This document shows, in pieces, positions 24,248-32,941 of a stretch of DNA of 64,000 bases. A program made the position numbers and the translations under genes. The stretch covers positions 1 through 64,000 of the forward strand of contig NZ_JAKWBE010000003.1 in assembly GCF_022513565.1 (NCBI RefSeq). Reading direction: 5' to 3'. A model generated the notes under the pieces. It did not search any database. It was given only the letters and a program-made list of their open reading frames with translations, and was not told where the DNA came from. Origin of the DNA: Streptomyces gilvus (GTDB lineage Bacteria; Actinomycetota; Actinomycetes; Streptomycetales; Streptomycetaceae). Numbering within the stretch: position 1 is the stretch's first letter; every line of letters starts with the position of its first letter.

Positions 24248-26077
24248 GTGCACCTGCGAAACCTGCGTCGGCACCTGTGCCGGACGGCAGGCACTGGTCC
24301 CACCCGGCGCCGACTTTCACGGCGCCGGGTGGGACGCGTACTGTCGGCCGCCCTTGCGCTGGGGCTGGCAGGAGGTGGCTGGCTCCTCGTCAGCGGGCTC
24401 TTCGCCCGCAGCGAACTGCTCACCGCCCAGCGCCAGTTGACAGCGCTCCAGCAGTCCGTGACGCGCCCGTCGGCCGCTTCTCCGGGGATCTCGGCCGCCG
24501 CGCTGCGGTCAGCGGCCGCGCACGCCGCGCGGGCCCATCAGCTCACCACCGGCCCCGCCTGGTACCTGGCCGCTCAGGTGCCGTTCCTGGGCAGGCCGGT
24601 CAGCACGGTCCGCGGAGCGGCACAGGCAGCCGACCGGCTCACGCATGACGTGCTGCCGCCCGTGGTGCAGTTGGCGTCGCGGTCCGCCGGCGAAGCCCGC
24701 ACGAGCGGTCTCGACGCCCTGCTCACCGGGCTCGGAGCCAGGGTGCCCGCTCTCGACCGGGCCGCCCGGACCGTCGCCGACACGCGCACCATGGTCACCG
24801 GACTGCCCGGTGTTCCCTGGCTGCCCAACGTGGAACGGGCGCGTACCCGGCTGGTCACCCAGCTCGACCGGATGACCCCCCTCGTGTCCGATGCCGCGAT
24901 GGCGGCCCGGGTGGCCCCCTCCATGCTCGGAGCCCACGGTCCGCGGCGCTACATGCTCGTCATCCAGAACACCGCCGAGTCCCGGGGCACCGGAGGCCTG
25001 CCCGGGGCCTTCGCCGTGCTGAACCTGGATCAGGGAAAGGTCAGGTTCGAGGCCTTCGGCACCGACACGATGCTGGGCGAGACGCACCCCGCGATCGACC
25101 TGGGCGCCGAGTACCGGATGCGGTACGGCGCCATGGACCCCACCGGCACCTGGGCCAACTCCAACGTGAGCCCTCATTTCCCCTACGCGGCCCGTATCTG
25201 GGCGGCTGCCTGGCGCGAACACAGCGGGCAGCGGCTGGACGGTGCGATCGCCGTCGATCCCAACGCACTGGCCCGCTTTCTCCAGGCCACAGGACCGGCC
25301 CGGTTGCCCGACGGAACCTCGGTGACGGCAGCCAACGTCCTGGACCTCACCGAGCGCACCGCCTACGCCCGTTTCTCCGACAGCCGGGAGCGCAAGTCGT
25401 TCCTCGTCGATGTGGCCCGCGCCACCGCCACGCGGCTCGTCGGCACCCTGAACAGCTCTCGGCAGTTGCCCGCACTCCTCACAGCGGTCCACGACGTCGT
25501 GGCACAAGGGCGACTCCAGGTGTGGAGCGCCCACCCCGACGAACAAAGCGTCCTGGAGACCAGGCCCCTGGCCGGTGCCCTGCCGGTGAAACCGGGGCCC
25601 TTCGCGGGACTGGTGGTCAACAACGCGGCGGGCGGGAAGCTCGACTTCTACCTCGACCGTGAACTCCACTGGATTCCCAGCCGCTGCGCCGGTGACCGGC
25701 GATCGGTCACCGCACGGATCACCCTCACCAACCGGGCCCCCGCGTCCGGTCTGCCGCCCTATGTGACCCAGCGCGTCGACACACCGCCCTACCCCACCCG
25801 GCCGGGCGACAACCGGCTGATCGTGTCCTACTACGCCGGCACGGACGCACGGCTCACCAGCGCGACGCTGGACGGCCACCGCGCCATGGTGAACAGCGGC
25901 GTCGAACGCGGCCACCCCGTCTACACCGTGGACGTGGAGCTGCCGGCACAGCACAGCCGTACGCTGACGCTCGTCCTCGACGAACCCGCCGACGACCGGT
26001 CTCCCACGGTGTGGCGCCAGCCGCTGGTCACGCCGCTGCGCGCCCGTGTCGAGCCCGTCCCGGCCTGCGAGGGCTGA
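24248..26077 (+). CDS. DUF4012 domain protein of the polysaccharide region
   Basis: 609-residue protein with an Arg-rich cytoplasmic start, one membrane anchor (VLSAALALGLAGGGWLLVS) and a large external part. It carries the DUF4012 hallmarks: WYLAAQVPFLGRPVSTVRGA, YMLVIQNTAESRGTGGLPGAFAV and FGTDTMLG. Family members are common next to actinobacterial exopolysaccharide genes and share distant likeness with LCP proteins, but their activity is unknown. The start is GTG at 24248, 15 bases after the LAXTG gene stop, so the two are probably co-transcribed. Confidence 0.92.
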   Translation: MHLRNLRRHLCRTAGTGPTRRRLSRRRVGRVLSAALALGLAGGGWLLVSGLFARSELLTAQRQLTALQQSVTRPSAASPGISAAALRSAAAHAARAHQLTTGPAWYLAAQVPFLGRPVSTVRGAAQAADRLTHDVLPPVVQLASRSAGEARTSGLDALLTGLGARVPALDRAARTVADTRTMVTGLPGVPWLPNVERARTRLVTQLDRMTPLVSDAAMAARVAPSMLGAHGPRRYMLVIQNTAESRGTGGLPGAFAVLNLDQGKVRFEAFGTDTMLGETHPAIDLGAEYRMRYGAMDPTGTWANSNVSPHFPYAARIWAAAWREHSGQRLDGAIAVDPNALARFLQATGPARLPDGTSVTAANVLDLTERTAYARFSDSRERKSFLVDVARATATRLVGTLNSSRQLPALLTAVHDVVAQGRLQVWSAHPDEQSVLETRPLAGALPVKPGPFAGLVVNNAAGGKLDFYLDRELHWIPSRCAGDRRSVTARITLTNRAPASGLPPYVTQRVDTPPYPTRPGDNRLIVSYYAGTDARLTSATLDGHRAMVNSGVERGHPVYTVDVELPAQHSRTLTLVLDEPADDRSPTVWRQPLVTPLRARVEPVPACEG

Positions 26078-26254
26078 CCGGGACGGGGCGCCCGCGGCGG
26101 CCGTACCGCGCCGACGCTCCAGGGCCATTCGGACCAGCGCTCGGCACGGTTGGACCTCGACCGTGCACCACTTGGGCATGATGGGGCGCACTGACGCATG
26201 AGTACCGCTATGGGCGGTTTCATTCCCCTGTCGGTGAGAACGGAGAAGGGCGCG

Positions 26255-26284
26255 ATGGGCGATTCCAGGGGCAGCAGGTGGTGA
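26255..26284 (+). CDS. Nine-residue upstream reading frame (MGDSRGSRW)
   Basis: An ATG with a good GGAGAAGG site 5 bases upstream opens a nine-codon frame. Its TGA overlaps the GTG start of the ligase gene. The ligase start has only a weak ribosome binding site of its own, so this leader could deliver ribosomes by termination-reinitiation. Confidence 0.4.
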   Translation: MGDSRGSRW

Positions 26285-27618
26285 GGCCGCGGGTCGCCGC
26301 CGTCACTGGTTGGGGTGGCCTTGTCCTGGCAGGAGTCGCAGGGGCGTGTCTCCTGGCGCGTGGCCCCGTACCCGCGTGGATGCCCTTCGCCGTGTGCTCC
26401 CTCGGCCTGGTGTGGCTTCGCCCTCAGCTCCCCCTCCTGTCATTGTTGTGCACCGTCCCGCTGGCCGCCGCAGCGGGTTTCGGCGGCACGGCCGCTCTGG
26501 CCCTGGTGACCGCTGTGCTGGCTCTCGTCGGGTTCCACGCCGTCCTCAAAGGCTTCCGGCCCGGGATCGACACGTGCTTCATCGCGCTTCTGGCCCTCGT
26601 GCTGACGTTGAGCTACGCACTGCCGCAGACGAGCTGGGAGCCGCCTGAGGCTGGCGACGAGCTGCTCTGCCTCCTCGCGGGGCTCGCCCTGCTGGCCGCC
26701 TGTCTGGTGGCCCGACCGGACGCTCGCCGCGTCGCGCAGCTCACCGCCGGCTGCGGAACGGGCGCCGCGGCGTACCTGCTCCTGCGCGGGGAGAACGCCG
26801 CGGGCCGCCTCATCGGTCTGGGGCTGAACCCGAACTACGCGGGCGTCCTTCTCGCCCTCGCGACGGTCGCGGCCGTGGGCATGGCCAAGACCGCCAGGAA
26901 CCGGGCGTGGCTCCTGCCCGCCCTCGTCTGCGCCGCGGCCGTCTTCGAGACCCGCTCACGCGGCGCGTATCTGACGGTCTTCGCGGGGCTGACCAGTCTG
27001 CTTCTCGCCGGCCGGCCGCCACGTCAGAAGGTGCTCATCGCCCTCGTGGCCTTCCTCTCCGCCGTGATCCTCCCCGGCACGCTGAACTCGCAGACCGAGC
27101 TGACCGGTGACCGCAGCTCCGCCGAACTGGCCGCCAACAGCGGCGTCCGGACGCAGGCCGCGCTCCTTGCCGCACGTGTGGCGTGGGAGAACCCGCTCCG
27201 CGGGATCGGTTACGCGGCTTTCCCCCACATCGCCGAGTCCACCGCCGACTTCCACATCTACATGAACACCCACAACGACTACCTGCGGCTCGCCGCGGAA
27301 GCGGGTGCGCCGGCTCTCGTGCTCTTCGCGATCCTCCTCTGGCGTGGCCTGTACCGCCGCTGTTCGGGATACGACGCGGTGCTGCGGGCCGTCGTCGTGG
27401 CGAACGGCGTGGCGCTCCTGTTCGCCAACACGCTGTCGAACCTCGTGGTGACCGTTCCGTTCTGGATCTCGCTGGGGTGCCTGTTCACCCGCACCGCCGC
27501 CCGGGAAAGCCCGCCGCCCGCGCCCGATCGGCTCCGGTCCCGCCCGCTCACCGCCATCGGAAACCGCCCCCGCGGCGCGCCGTGCCGCACCGATCAACCC
27601 GCCCCCTGCCCCTCCTGA
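26278..27618 (+). CDS. O-antigen ligase/polymerase-like membrane protein (Wzy/WaaL type)
   Basis: 446-residue integral membrane protein with about 10-12 hydrophobic helices. A larger external loop near the C-terminal third contains HNDYLRLAAEAGAPAL, the typical O-antigen ligase (Wzy_C) motif with its conserved His and Asn. An Arg-rich segment follows ETRSRGAYL. It probably polymerises or ligates lipid-linked repeat units outside the membrane. The start is GTG at 26278 (a second GTG follows directly), overlapped by a nine-residue leader frame. The methyltransferase gene begins 10 bases after its stop. Confidence 0.9.
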   Translation: MVRPRVAAVTGWGGLVLAGVAGACLLARGPVPAWMPFAVCSLGLVWLRPQLPLLSLLCTVPLAAAAGFGGTAALALVTAVLALVGFHAVLKGFRPGIDTCFIALLALVLTLSYALPQTSWEPPEAGDELLCLLAGLALLAACLVARPDARRVAQLTAGCGTGAAAYLLLRGENAAGRLIGLGLNPNYAGVLLALATVAAVGMAKTARNRAWLLPALVCAAAVFETRSRGAYLTVFAGLTSLLLAGRPPRQKVLIALVAFLSAVILPGTLNSQTELTGDRSSAELAANSGVRTQAALLAARVAWENPLRGIGYAAFPHIAESTADFHIYMNTHNDYLRLAAEAGAPALVLFAILLWRGLYRRCSGYDAVLRAVVVANGVALLFANTLSNLVVTVPFWISLGCLFTRTAARESPPPAPDRLRSRPLTAIGNRPRGAPCRTDQPAPCPS

Positions 27619-27628
27619 GGAGACAACA

Positions 27629-28459
27629 GTGCTGGATTGCCAGACCGAGATCAGCCAGGGCCGCCGCTTCGCGTTCGGCCTGAACTGGCAGCGGTTCGGA
27701 CAGCTCATCGACGAGGAACGCATCCGCGGCGCCCAGACGTCCCTGGAGAGGGCGCTGGGAACCACGGACCTGACCGGGCGCACCTTTCTCGACATCGGCT
27801 GCGGCAGCGGCCTGTTCTCCCTCGCCGCCGTGCGTCTCGGGGCCCGCGTCCGCTCCTTCGACTACGACCCCGACTCGGTGCGGACCGCCAGGAAGGTGCG
27901 AGAGGACTTCGCCCCGGGCAGTGACTGGGACATCGAGTGCGCCTCCATCCTCGACACCGCCTTCGTGGAGAAGCTCGGGCAGTTCGACATCGTCTACTCG
28001 TGGGGGGTCCTGCACCACACGGGTGCCCTGTGGCAGGCCATGGAGGCGGCGTCCGGGCTGGTCGCCCCGAACGGCGTCCTGTACGTGTCGATCTACAACG
28101 ACCAGGGCGCGGAAAGCCGCATGTGGACCTCGGTGAAACGGCGCTACAACGAGTCCGGGCCGGTCATGCGGCGTCTGCTCCTGGCCGGCAGCGTGCTGTA
28201 CCTGGGCAGGAAGTATCCGTTGCGGGTGATGGCCGATCTGAGGCGAGGCGGAGCCGACTCCACGCCGCGGCGCGCGCCCCGTCCGCGAGGCATGTCCCGC
28301 AAGCACGATCTCGTCGACTGGGTCGGCGGCTACCCGTTCGAAGTGGCCTCGCCTGAGCAGGTGTTCGACTTCTGCCGGGACCGCGGGTTCCGCCTGCGCC
28401 ACCTGAGGACCTGCAAAGGCGGCATCGGCTGCAACGAGTTCGTGTTCGACCGGAGCTGA
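27629..28459 (+). CDS. Class I SAM-dependent methyltransferase
   Basis: 276-residue enzyme with the SAM-binding motif FLDIGCGSGLFSLAA, an acidic ribose-binding region (VRSFDYDPDSV) and the post-motif DIVYSWGVLHHTGAL. The start is GTG at 27629 with GAGGAGA upstream, overlapping the end of the ligase gene. In this setting it most likely methylates a sugar of the exopolysaccharide or its lipid-linked precursor. The exact acceptor cannot be predicted. Confidence 0.92.
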   Translation: MLDCQTEISQGRRFAFGLNWQRFGQLIDEERIRGAQTSLERALGTTDLTGRTFLDIGCGSGLFSLAAVRLGARVRSFDYDPDSVRTARKVREDFAPGSDWDIECASILDTAFVEKLGQFDIVYSWGVLHHTGALWQAMEAASGLVAPNGVLYVSIYNDQGAESRMWTSVKRRYNESGPVMRRLLLAGSVLYLGRKYPLRVMADLRRGGADSTPRRAPRPRGMSRKHDLVDWVGGYPFEVASPEQVFDFCRDRGFRLRHLRTCKGGIGCNEFVFDRS

Positions 28460-28461
28460 CC

Positions 28462-28544
28462 TCGGCAGCCGGCTGCCGAAGCAGCGCGATCAGTGCCGCG
28501 CCGGTCGAGGTCCACCCGTGGGGGCCTCGACCGGCGCGGCACTG
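28462..28544. terminator. Bidirectional terminator: palindrome plus 20-bp perfect hairpin
   Basis: A perfect 18-bp palindrome (28462-28479) is followed by a perfect 20-bp inverted repeat, 28491-28510 against 28525-28544, with a 14-base loop. It separates the convergent methyltransferase and flippase genes. Confidence 0.9.
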
Positions 28545-28554
28545 GTTCGAGGTA

Positions 28555-29832
28555 CTACTGCACGGCTCTCAGCCGTCCCCTGATCGCGGCGACGTCCGCC
28601 GTCCTGGGAAGCAGCAGTCGCCACGAGATTCCGGACACCCTGACGAAGAGGGCCACCTGGACAGCGGTGAGGCTCGCATAGGCGAGGGTGGAGGCGACCG
28701 CACAGCCCGCCGCTCCCCAGACCGGGATCAGCAGCAGGTTCAACACGACGTTCAGCACCAGTGCGAGCAGGGACGGAACGACGGTGAAGCGGGCGGGCCG
28801 GCAGCGCAGCAGGTAGGCGACGAGCGGCCGGCTCCCGGCGAGCACGACGACGCCCGGCGCGAGCAGGGCGATGATGCCGGCCACGTCCGCGTAGGCCGGT
28901 CCGTAGACGGGGGTCACCAGGACGGAGGTCACGACGACGATCGTCACCCCCGACGCGAGCACCAGCACGACCATGGCACGGGTGATGCGTGCCGTGACGG
29001 CCGCCGCGAGTTGGCTGGTGTCGGCGAACTGCCGGGCGAGGGTGGCCTGTGACAGCGTGTCGATGGCCAGGCGCCCCCACTCCGCCAGAGTGACCGCGAG
29101 AGAGTAGATACCGACCGCGTGCGCGCCGCTGAACGCGTTGAGAAGGAACAGGTCCGATCTCAGCAGCGCGTACGACGCAGCCGTGCCGGCATGCAGTTTC
29201 AGGCCCTTGGCGCACGTGAGCCGGGCGGTCCTGGGATCCGGCGGACGGAGCGTGAATCCGCCGGCGGTCACCAGGGTGAGCAGCGGCACCGCGAGAGAGA
29301 GCACCCAGACGACCACGACCAGGTAGACCGTCAGCCGGCCGGTGAGGCCGAGTGCGATGAGTGCGCCGCACTGGACGACCGCACCCCACAGCGTCGCGGC
29401 AGCGGACAGTCCCGCCCGGCCGGTGAGCAGCGCGATGTTGCTCCCGTAGAGCACTCCCACGCCCAAGGGGACACCCAGACACGCCGTGGTCAGCAGCCAC
29501 AGGTCCGGGAGGTTGGCCGCGCCGCGCAGGAGACCGACCGCGACGACAGCCAGTGTCCCGGCTCCGGTACCGATGAGAAGGCCCAGCGGGAGGCTGTTGG
29601 CCTGCAGCGAAGCCCGCACCGGCAGGTCTGGCCACAGGGCCGTCTGCGCCTGCTCCACGGACAGGTGCCCGAGGGCCATGGCAGCGCTCGCCACCGTGAC
29701 CGCCATGTAGTAGGTGCCGCGGGCGTCGGGGGCGAGCGACCGCGCGACGACGACACTGGCGAGAGCACCGAGTACGAGGGAGACGGCACGGGCTCCCAGC
29801 ATTCCGACGAGCTGAGCCCCCCGGTCAGCCAC
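28555..29832 (-). CDS. Polysaccharide flippase-like protein (Wzx/MATE-like)
   Basis: 425-residue membrane protein with about 12-14 helices and few charged loops. The N-terminal pattern (AVSLVLGALASVVVARSLAP, GTYYMAV) is that of the oligosaccharide flippase family, which moves undecaprenyl-linked repeat units across the membrane. The GTG at 29832 is chosen: GGAG lies 9 bases upstream and the start overlaps the AsnB stop (GTGGCTGA). A TTG at 29865 is the alternative. It is the last gene of a leftward transcript glycosyltransferase-asnB-flippase. Confidence 0.9.
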   Translation of the reverse strand: MADRGAQLVGMLGARAVSLVLGALASVVVARSLAPDARGTYYMAVTVASAAMALGHLSVEQAQTALWPDLPVRASLQANSLPLGLLIGTGAGTLAVVAVGLLRGAANLPDLWLLTTACLGVPLGVGVLYGSNIALLTGRAGLSAAATLWGAVVQCGALIALGLTGRLTVYLVVVVWVLSLAVPLLTLVTAGGFTLRPPDPRTARLTCAKGLKLHAGTAASYALLRSDLFLLNAFSGAHAVGIYSLAVTLAEWGRLAIDTLSQATLARQFADTSQLAAAVTARITRAMVVLVLASGVTIVVVTSVLVTPVYGPAYADVAGIIALLAPGVVVLAGSRPLVAYLLRCRPARFTVVPSLLALVLNVVLNLLLIPVWGAAGCAVASTLAYASLTAVQVALFVRVSGISWRLLLPRTADVAAIRGRLRAVQ

Positions 29833-31741
29833 GAGGATGGGCTCCGGTGACCGACGGGTGCGCAACGGCGACCGGCTCGTCGAGGAACCGGCGGTGCCAC
29901 AGTTCGAACTGCATCAGTGCCCACAGGCGGCCGGCGTGGTTCTGTCCCTTCTCGTGCTCGGTCAGGAGGGTCCTGACGGCTTCGGGCCGGAACAGCCCCC
30001 GGGAACTCGCCGTCCGGTCGGTCAGGGTCTCCCAGGCCGGATCCCTGAGCTCACCGCGCAGCCAGTCTCCCATGGGCACGCCGAAGCCCTGTTTCGGCCG
30101 GTGCAGCAGGTCGTGGGGCAGCCAGTCCTCCAGTGCCCTCTTCAGGAGGTACTTCGTGGTACCGCGGTGGACCTTGAGATCGGCCGGCAGACCGGCCGCC
30201 CACTCCAGCAGACGGTGGTCGAGGAAGGGCGAGCGGGCCTCCAGCGAGTTGGCCATGGTGGTGATGTCGACCTTCGCCAACAAGTCGCCCGGCAGATAGG
30301 TGCTGACGTCGACGTCCATGAGCTGGTTCAGCCGGTCGTCGGTGCGCGACGCGCTGAACGCCTGGTCGAGCAGCTCGTAACTGTCGATTCCCGCCAGCTC
30401 CTCACGCACCCGGTCGGTGTAGAGGGCGCGCTTCTGGTCAGGGGTGAAGTACGACATCAGCCGGGCGTAACGGCGCTGCGGCGGCTCGCCCAGCAGTTGC
30501 AGCGCGTGCCCGGCGCGCCGTCGCCGGGAGCCGACGGGACCGCCTGCGACGAGCGAGGCTCCGAGGCGCCCGAGAACCGGCCGGGCGCCAGCGGGAACCG
30601 TGAGCCACCCGGCTCTGGCCATCAGGGCATAGCGCGCATAGCCGCCGAAGGCCTCGTCACCGCCGTCTCCGTTGAGTGCGACGGTCACATGGCGGCGGGT
30701 CAGTTGCGCCACGAGGAAGGAGGGGATGGCGGACGAGTCGGCGAACGGTTCGCCGAAGTGCCAGGCGAGGTCCGGCAGTGCCGTCAGGGTGGAGGCCCCC
30801 ACGACGAGTTCGTGGTGGTCGGTGCCGTACCGCTTGGCCACGGCACTGGCGTACTCCCGTTCGTCGTACCTGGAGTCCTCGAAGCCCACGGAGAACGTCT
30901 TCACGGGTTCCGGGCTCAGCCGCGCCATCGCGGCGACGACGGCGGACGAGTCGATGCCGCCGGACAGGAAGGCGCCCAGCGGACGTTCGGAGACCATGCG
31001 TACCCGGGTGGCGTCGAGCAGCAGTTCACGGGCCCGCTCCGCCGCCTCCTCCTCGCGCACCTGGGGGCCGGGGGTGAAGTCCAGGGCCCAGTACCGCCGT
31101 ACCGCGATCCGACCGCTCCGCCAGGTGAGCAGGTGGCCGGGCGGCAGCTTGCGCACACCCCGGAGAATCGACCACGGCGCGGGAACGTACTGGTACGTCA
31201 GGTAGTGGTGGAGGGCCACCAGATCGAGGTCGCGTCCGAGACCGGGGACAGCGGTCAGCGCCTTGAGTTCGGAGGCGAACGCCAGCGACCCTCCGGCGTG
31301 CCAGTAGTACAGAGGCTTCTTCCCCACGCGGTCGCGGGCGAGGAGCAACCGCTGCTCCCGCGCGTCCCACAGGGCGAAGGCGAACATGCCGCGCAGCCGT
31401 TGGACGAGGTCGTCGCCGTACTCCTCGTACAGGTGGACCAGGCACTCGCTGTCGCTGTTCGTGCGGAAGCGGTGTCCCAGGTTCCGCAGCTCCGTGCGGA
31501 GTTCGGCGAAGTTGTAGATCTCGCCGTTGAACACGGCCGCGACGCTTCGGTCCTCGTTGTAGACGGGCTGATCACCTCCGGCCACGTCGATGATGGCAAG
31601 CCGCCGCATGCCGAGCGCCGACTGACCGCCGATGTGGAGTCCCTCGCCGTCCGGGCCCCGATGGGCGATCAGATCGCACATCGCCCGGACCACCGCGGGA
31701 TCCGGAGATACAGCCGACACCATTCCCGCTACGCCGCACAT
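29825..31741 (-). CDS. AsnB-type glutamine-dependent amidotransferase
   Basis: 638-residue protein of the asparagine synthase B family. Cys2 directly follows the start Met (MCGVAGMV) as the glutaminase nucleophile; RRLAIIDVAGGDQPV and FNGEIYNF belong to the same domain. The ATP-pyrophosphatase part shows SGGIDSSAVVAAM and LNGDGGDEAFGGY. In polysaccharide loci such proteins often amidate a sugar carboxylate, for example turning a uronic acid into its amide. The nucleotide-sugar dehydrogenase in the same region would supply uronic acid. The start overlaps the end of the upstream glycosyltransferase by 13 bases. Plain asparagine synthesis cannot be excluded. Confidence 0.93.
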   Translation of the reverse strand: MCGVAGMVSAVSPDPAVVRAMCDLIAHRGPDGEGLHIGGQSALGMRRLAIIDVAGGDQPVYNEDRSVAAVFNGEIYNFAELRTELRNLGHRFRTNSDSECLVHLYEEYGDDLVQRLRGMFAFALWDAREQRLLLARDRVGKKPLYYWHAGGSLAFASELKALTAVPGLGRDLDLVALHHYLTYQYVPAPWSILRGVRKLPPGHLLTWRSGRIAVRRYWALDFTPGPQVREEEAAERARELLLDATRVRMVSERPLGAFLSGGIDSSAVVAAMARLSPEPVKTFSVGFEDSRYDEREYASAVAKRYGTDHHELVVGASTLTALPDLAWHFGEPFADSSAIPSFLVAQLTRRHVTVALNGDGGDEAFGGYARYALMARAGWLTVPAGARPVLGRLGASLVAGGPVGSRRRRAGHALQLLGEPPQRRYARLMSYFTPDQKRALYTDRVREELAGIDSYELLDQAFSASRTDDRLNQLMDVDVSTYLPGDLLAKVDITTMANSLEARSPFLDHRLLEWAAGLPADLKVHRGTTKYLLKRALEDWLPHDLLHRPKQGFGVPMGDWLRGELRDPAWETLTDRTASSRGLFRPEAVRTLLTEHEKGQNHAGRLWALMQFELWHRRFLDEPVAVAHPSVTGAHPRG

Positions 31742-32925
31742 GGCCGCCCCAGAAGATCGCGGTACAGGGAGACGTAGCGGTCCGCCATCGCCTCCGCGCT
31801 GAAAGTGGCGCGGACCCACGCGCCCGCCTGCCGGCCGAACTCCTCGGCGAGCTCCCGGTCGTCGAGCAGACGCTGCAGACCGTCGGCGAGCGCGGCCGCA
31901 TCCGCGGGAGGCACCAGCACGCCGTGCCCCAGCAGCAGTTCCGGAGTGCCGCCGACGGCGGTGGCGACCATCGGCCTGCCCGCCGCGAGCGCCTCCATGA
32001 CGGCGTTGCTGCACCCCTCGTGGAGGGACGGCAGGACGACCGCGTCCGCCCGTGCCAGGAACCGCGCCACGTCGGTACGGGCGCCGAGGAACCGGACGTC
32101 GACGCCGAGGCGTTCGGCCTGGGCCGTCAGGGACGCGCGCTCGGAGCCGTCACCGATGAGCAGCAGAGTGATGGCACGTCCTCTCGAGCGAAGCACGGCG
32201 CACGCTTCGAGCAGGTACCGGTGCCCCTTGTGCGCGGTCAGGTTCGCCACGCAGACGACAACCGGCAGCGAGGTGTCGACGGTGGCGGCACGCACCGGCT
32301 CGAAGTCCCGACGGGGCATGCCGTTGGGAATCACGGTGATCTTGGCGGGGGGTACGCCCTCGTTCCGGCGCACGTCCTCGGCGACGGCCTGCGCGTTGGC
32401 GACCACGGAGTCCGTCCACCGTGTCGCCAGCCGTTCCGCGGCGAGCGCCAGGCGGCGGCCCCGCTTGTAGTCCCCGAGGCTTCGCCGTCCGGCGACGAGC
32501 ACCGGCACTCCGGCCAGCCGGGCAGCCGGCGCGGCGATCACGTACGCATGGAACAGGAACGCCTGCAACACCTGAGGCCGCGTCCGCCTGAGGTGCAGGA
32601 CCAGTCGGACGAAGGCCCGCACATTGCCCGTCAGAGACGTCAGCAGGGGCCTGCGGCGCCGGAATCCGAGGTCCACGATCCTGACACCGGTGCCGAGGAG
32701 TTCCTCTTCGCGTGGCCCTCTCCCGAACATGACCAGCAGGTCCGTGCCGATCCCACGCTCACTCAACTCCCGGGCCAACAGGGCGATCTGCTTCTCCGCT
32801 CCGCCGAGCCCGAGCTGACCGATCATCAGACACACCCGGTCGGGGCTCGGACTTCGACGGTCCGCGTCGGCGCCGGACTGTGGCGCCGACCCTTCCTTGA
32901 AGAACATATAGGGCACACCAGGCAT
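31729..32925 (-). CDS. Glycosyltransferase family 4 protein
   Basis: 398-residue GT-B enzyme. The N-terminal acceptor domain has IGQLGLGGAEKQIALLARELS. The C-terminal nucleotide-sugar domain has VANLTAHKGHRYLLEA and the retaining-GT4 segment SLHEGCSNAVMEALAAGRPM followed by VGGTPELL. It is cytoplasmic or membrane-associated and probably adds one sugar of the repeat unit. The start is uncertain: ATG at 32925 lies only 16 bases from the divergent glycosyltransferase start, so later starts (ATG 32907 or one near VCLMIGQ) are possible. Confidence 0.93.
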   Translation of the reverse strand: MPGVPYMFFKEGSAPQSGADADRRSPSPDRVCLMIGQLGLGGAEKQIALLARELSERGIGTDLLVMFGRGPREEELLGTGVRIVDLGFRRRRPLLTSLTGNVRAFVRLVLHLRRTRPQVLQAFLFHAYVIAAPAARLAGVPVLVAGRRSLGDYKRGRRLALAAERLATRWTDSVVANAQAVAEDVRRNEGVPPAKITVIPNGMPRRDFEPVRAATVDTSLPVVVCVANLTAHKGHRYLLEACAVLRSRGRAITLLLIGDGSERASLTAQAERLGVDVRFLGARTDVARFLARADAVVLPSLHEGCSNAVMEALAAGRPMVATAVGGTPELLLGHGVLVPPADAAALADGLQRLLDDRELAEEFGRQAGAWVRATFSAEAMADRYVSLYRDLLGRPCAA

Positions 32926-32941
32926 TCAACGTTATTCCAAC

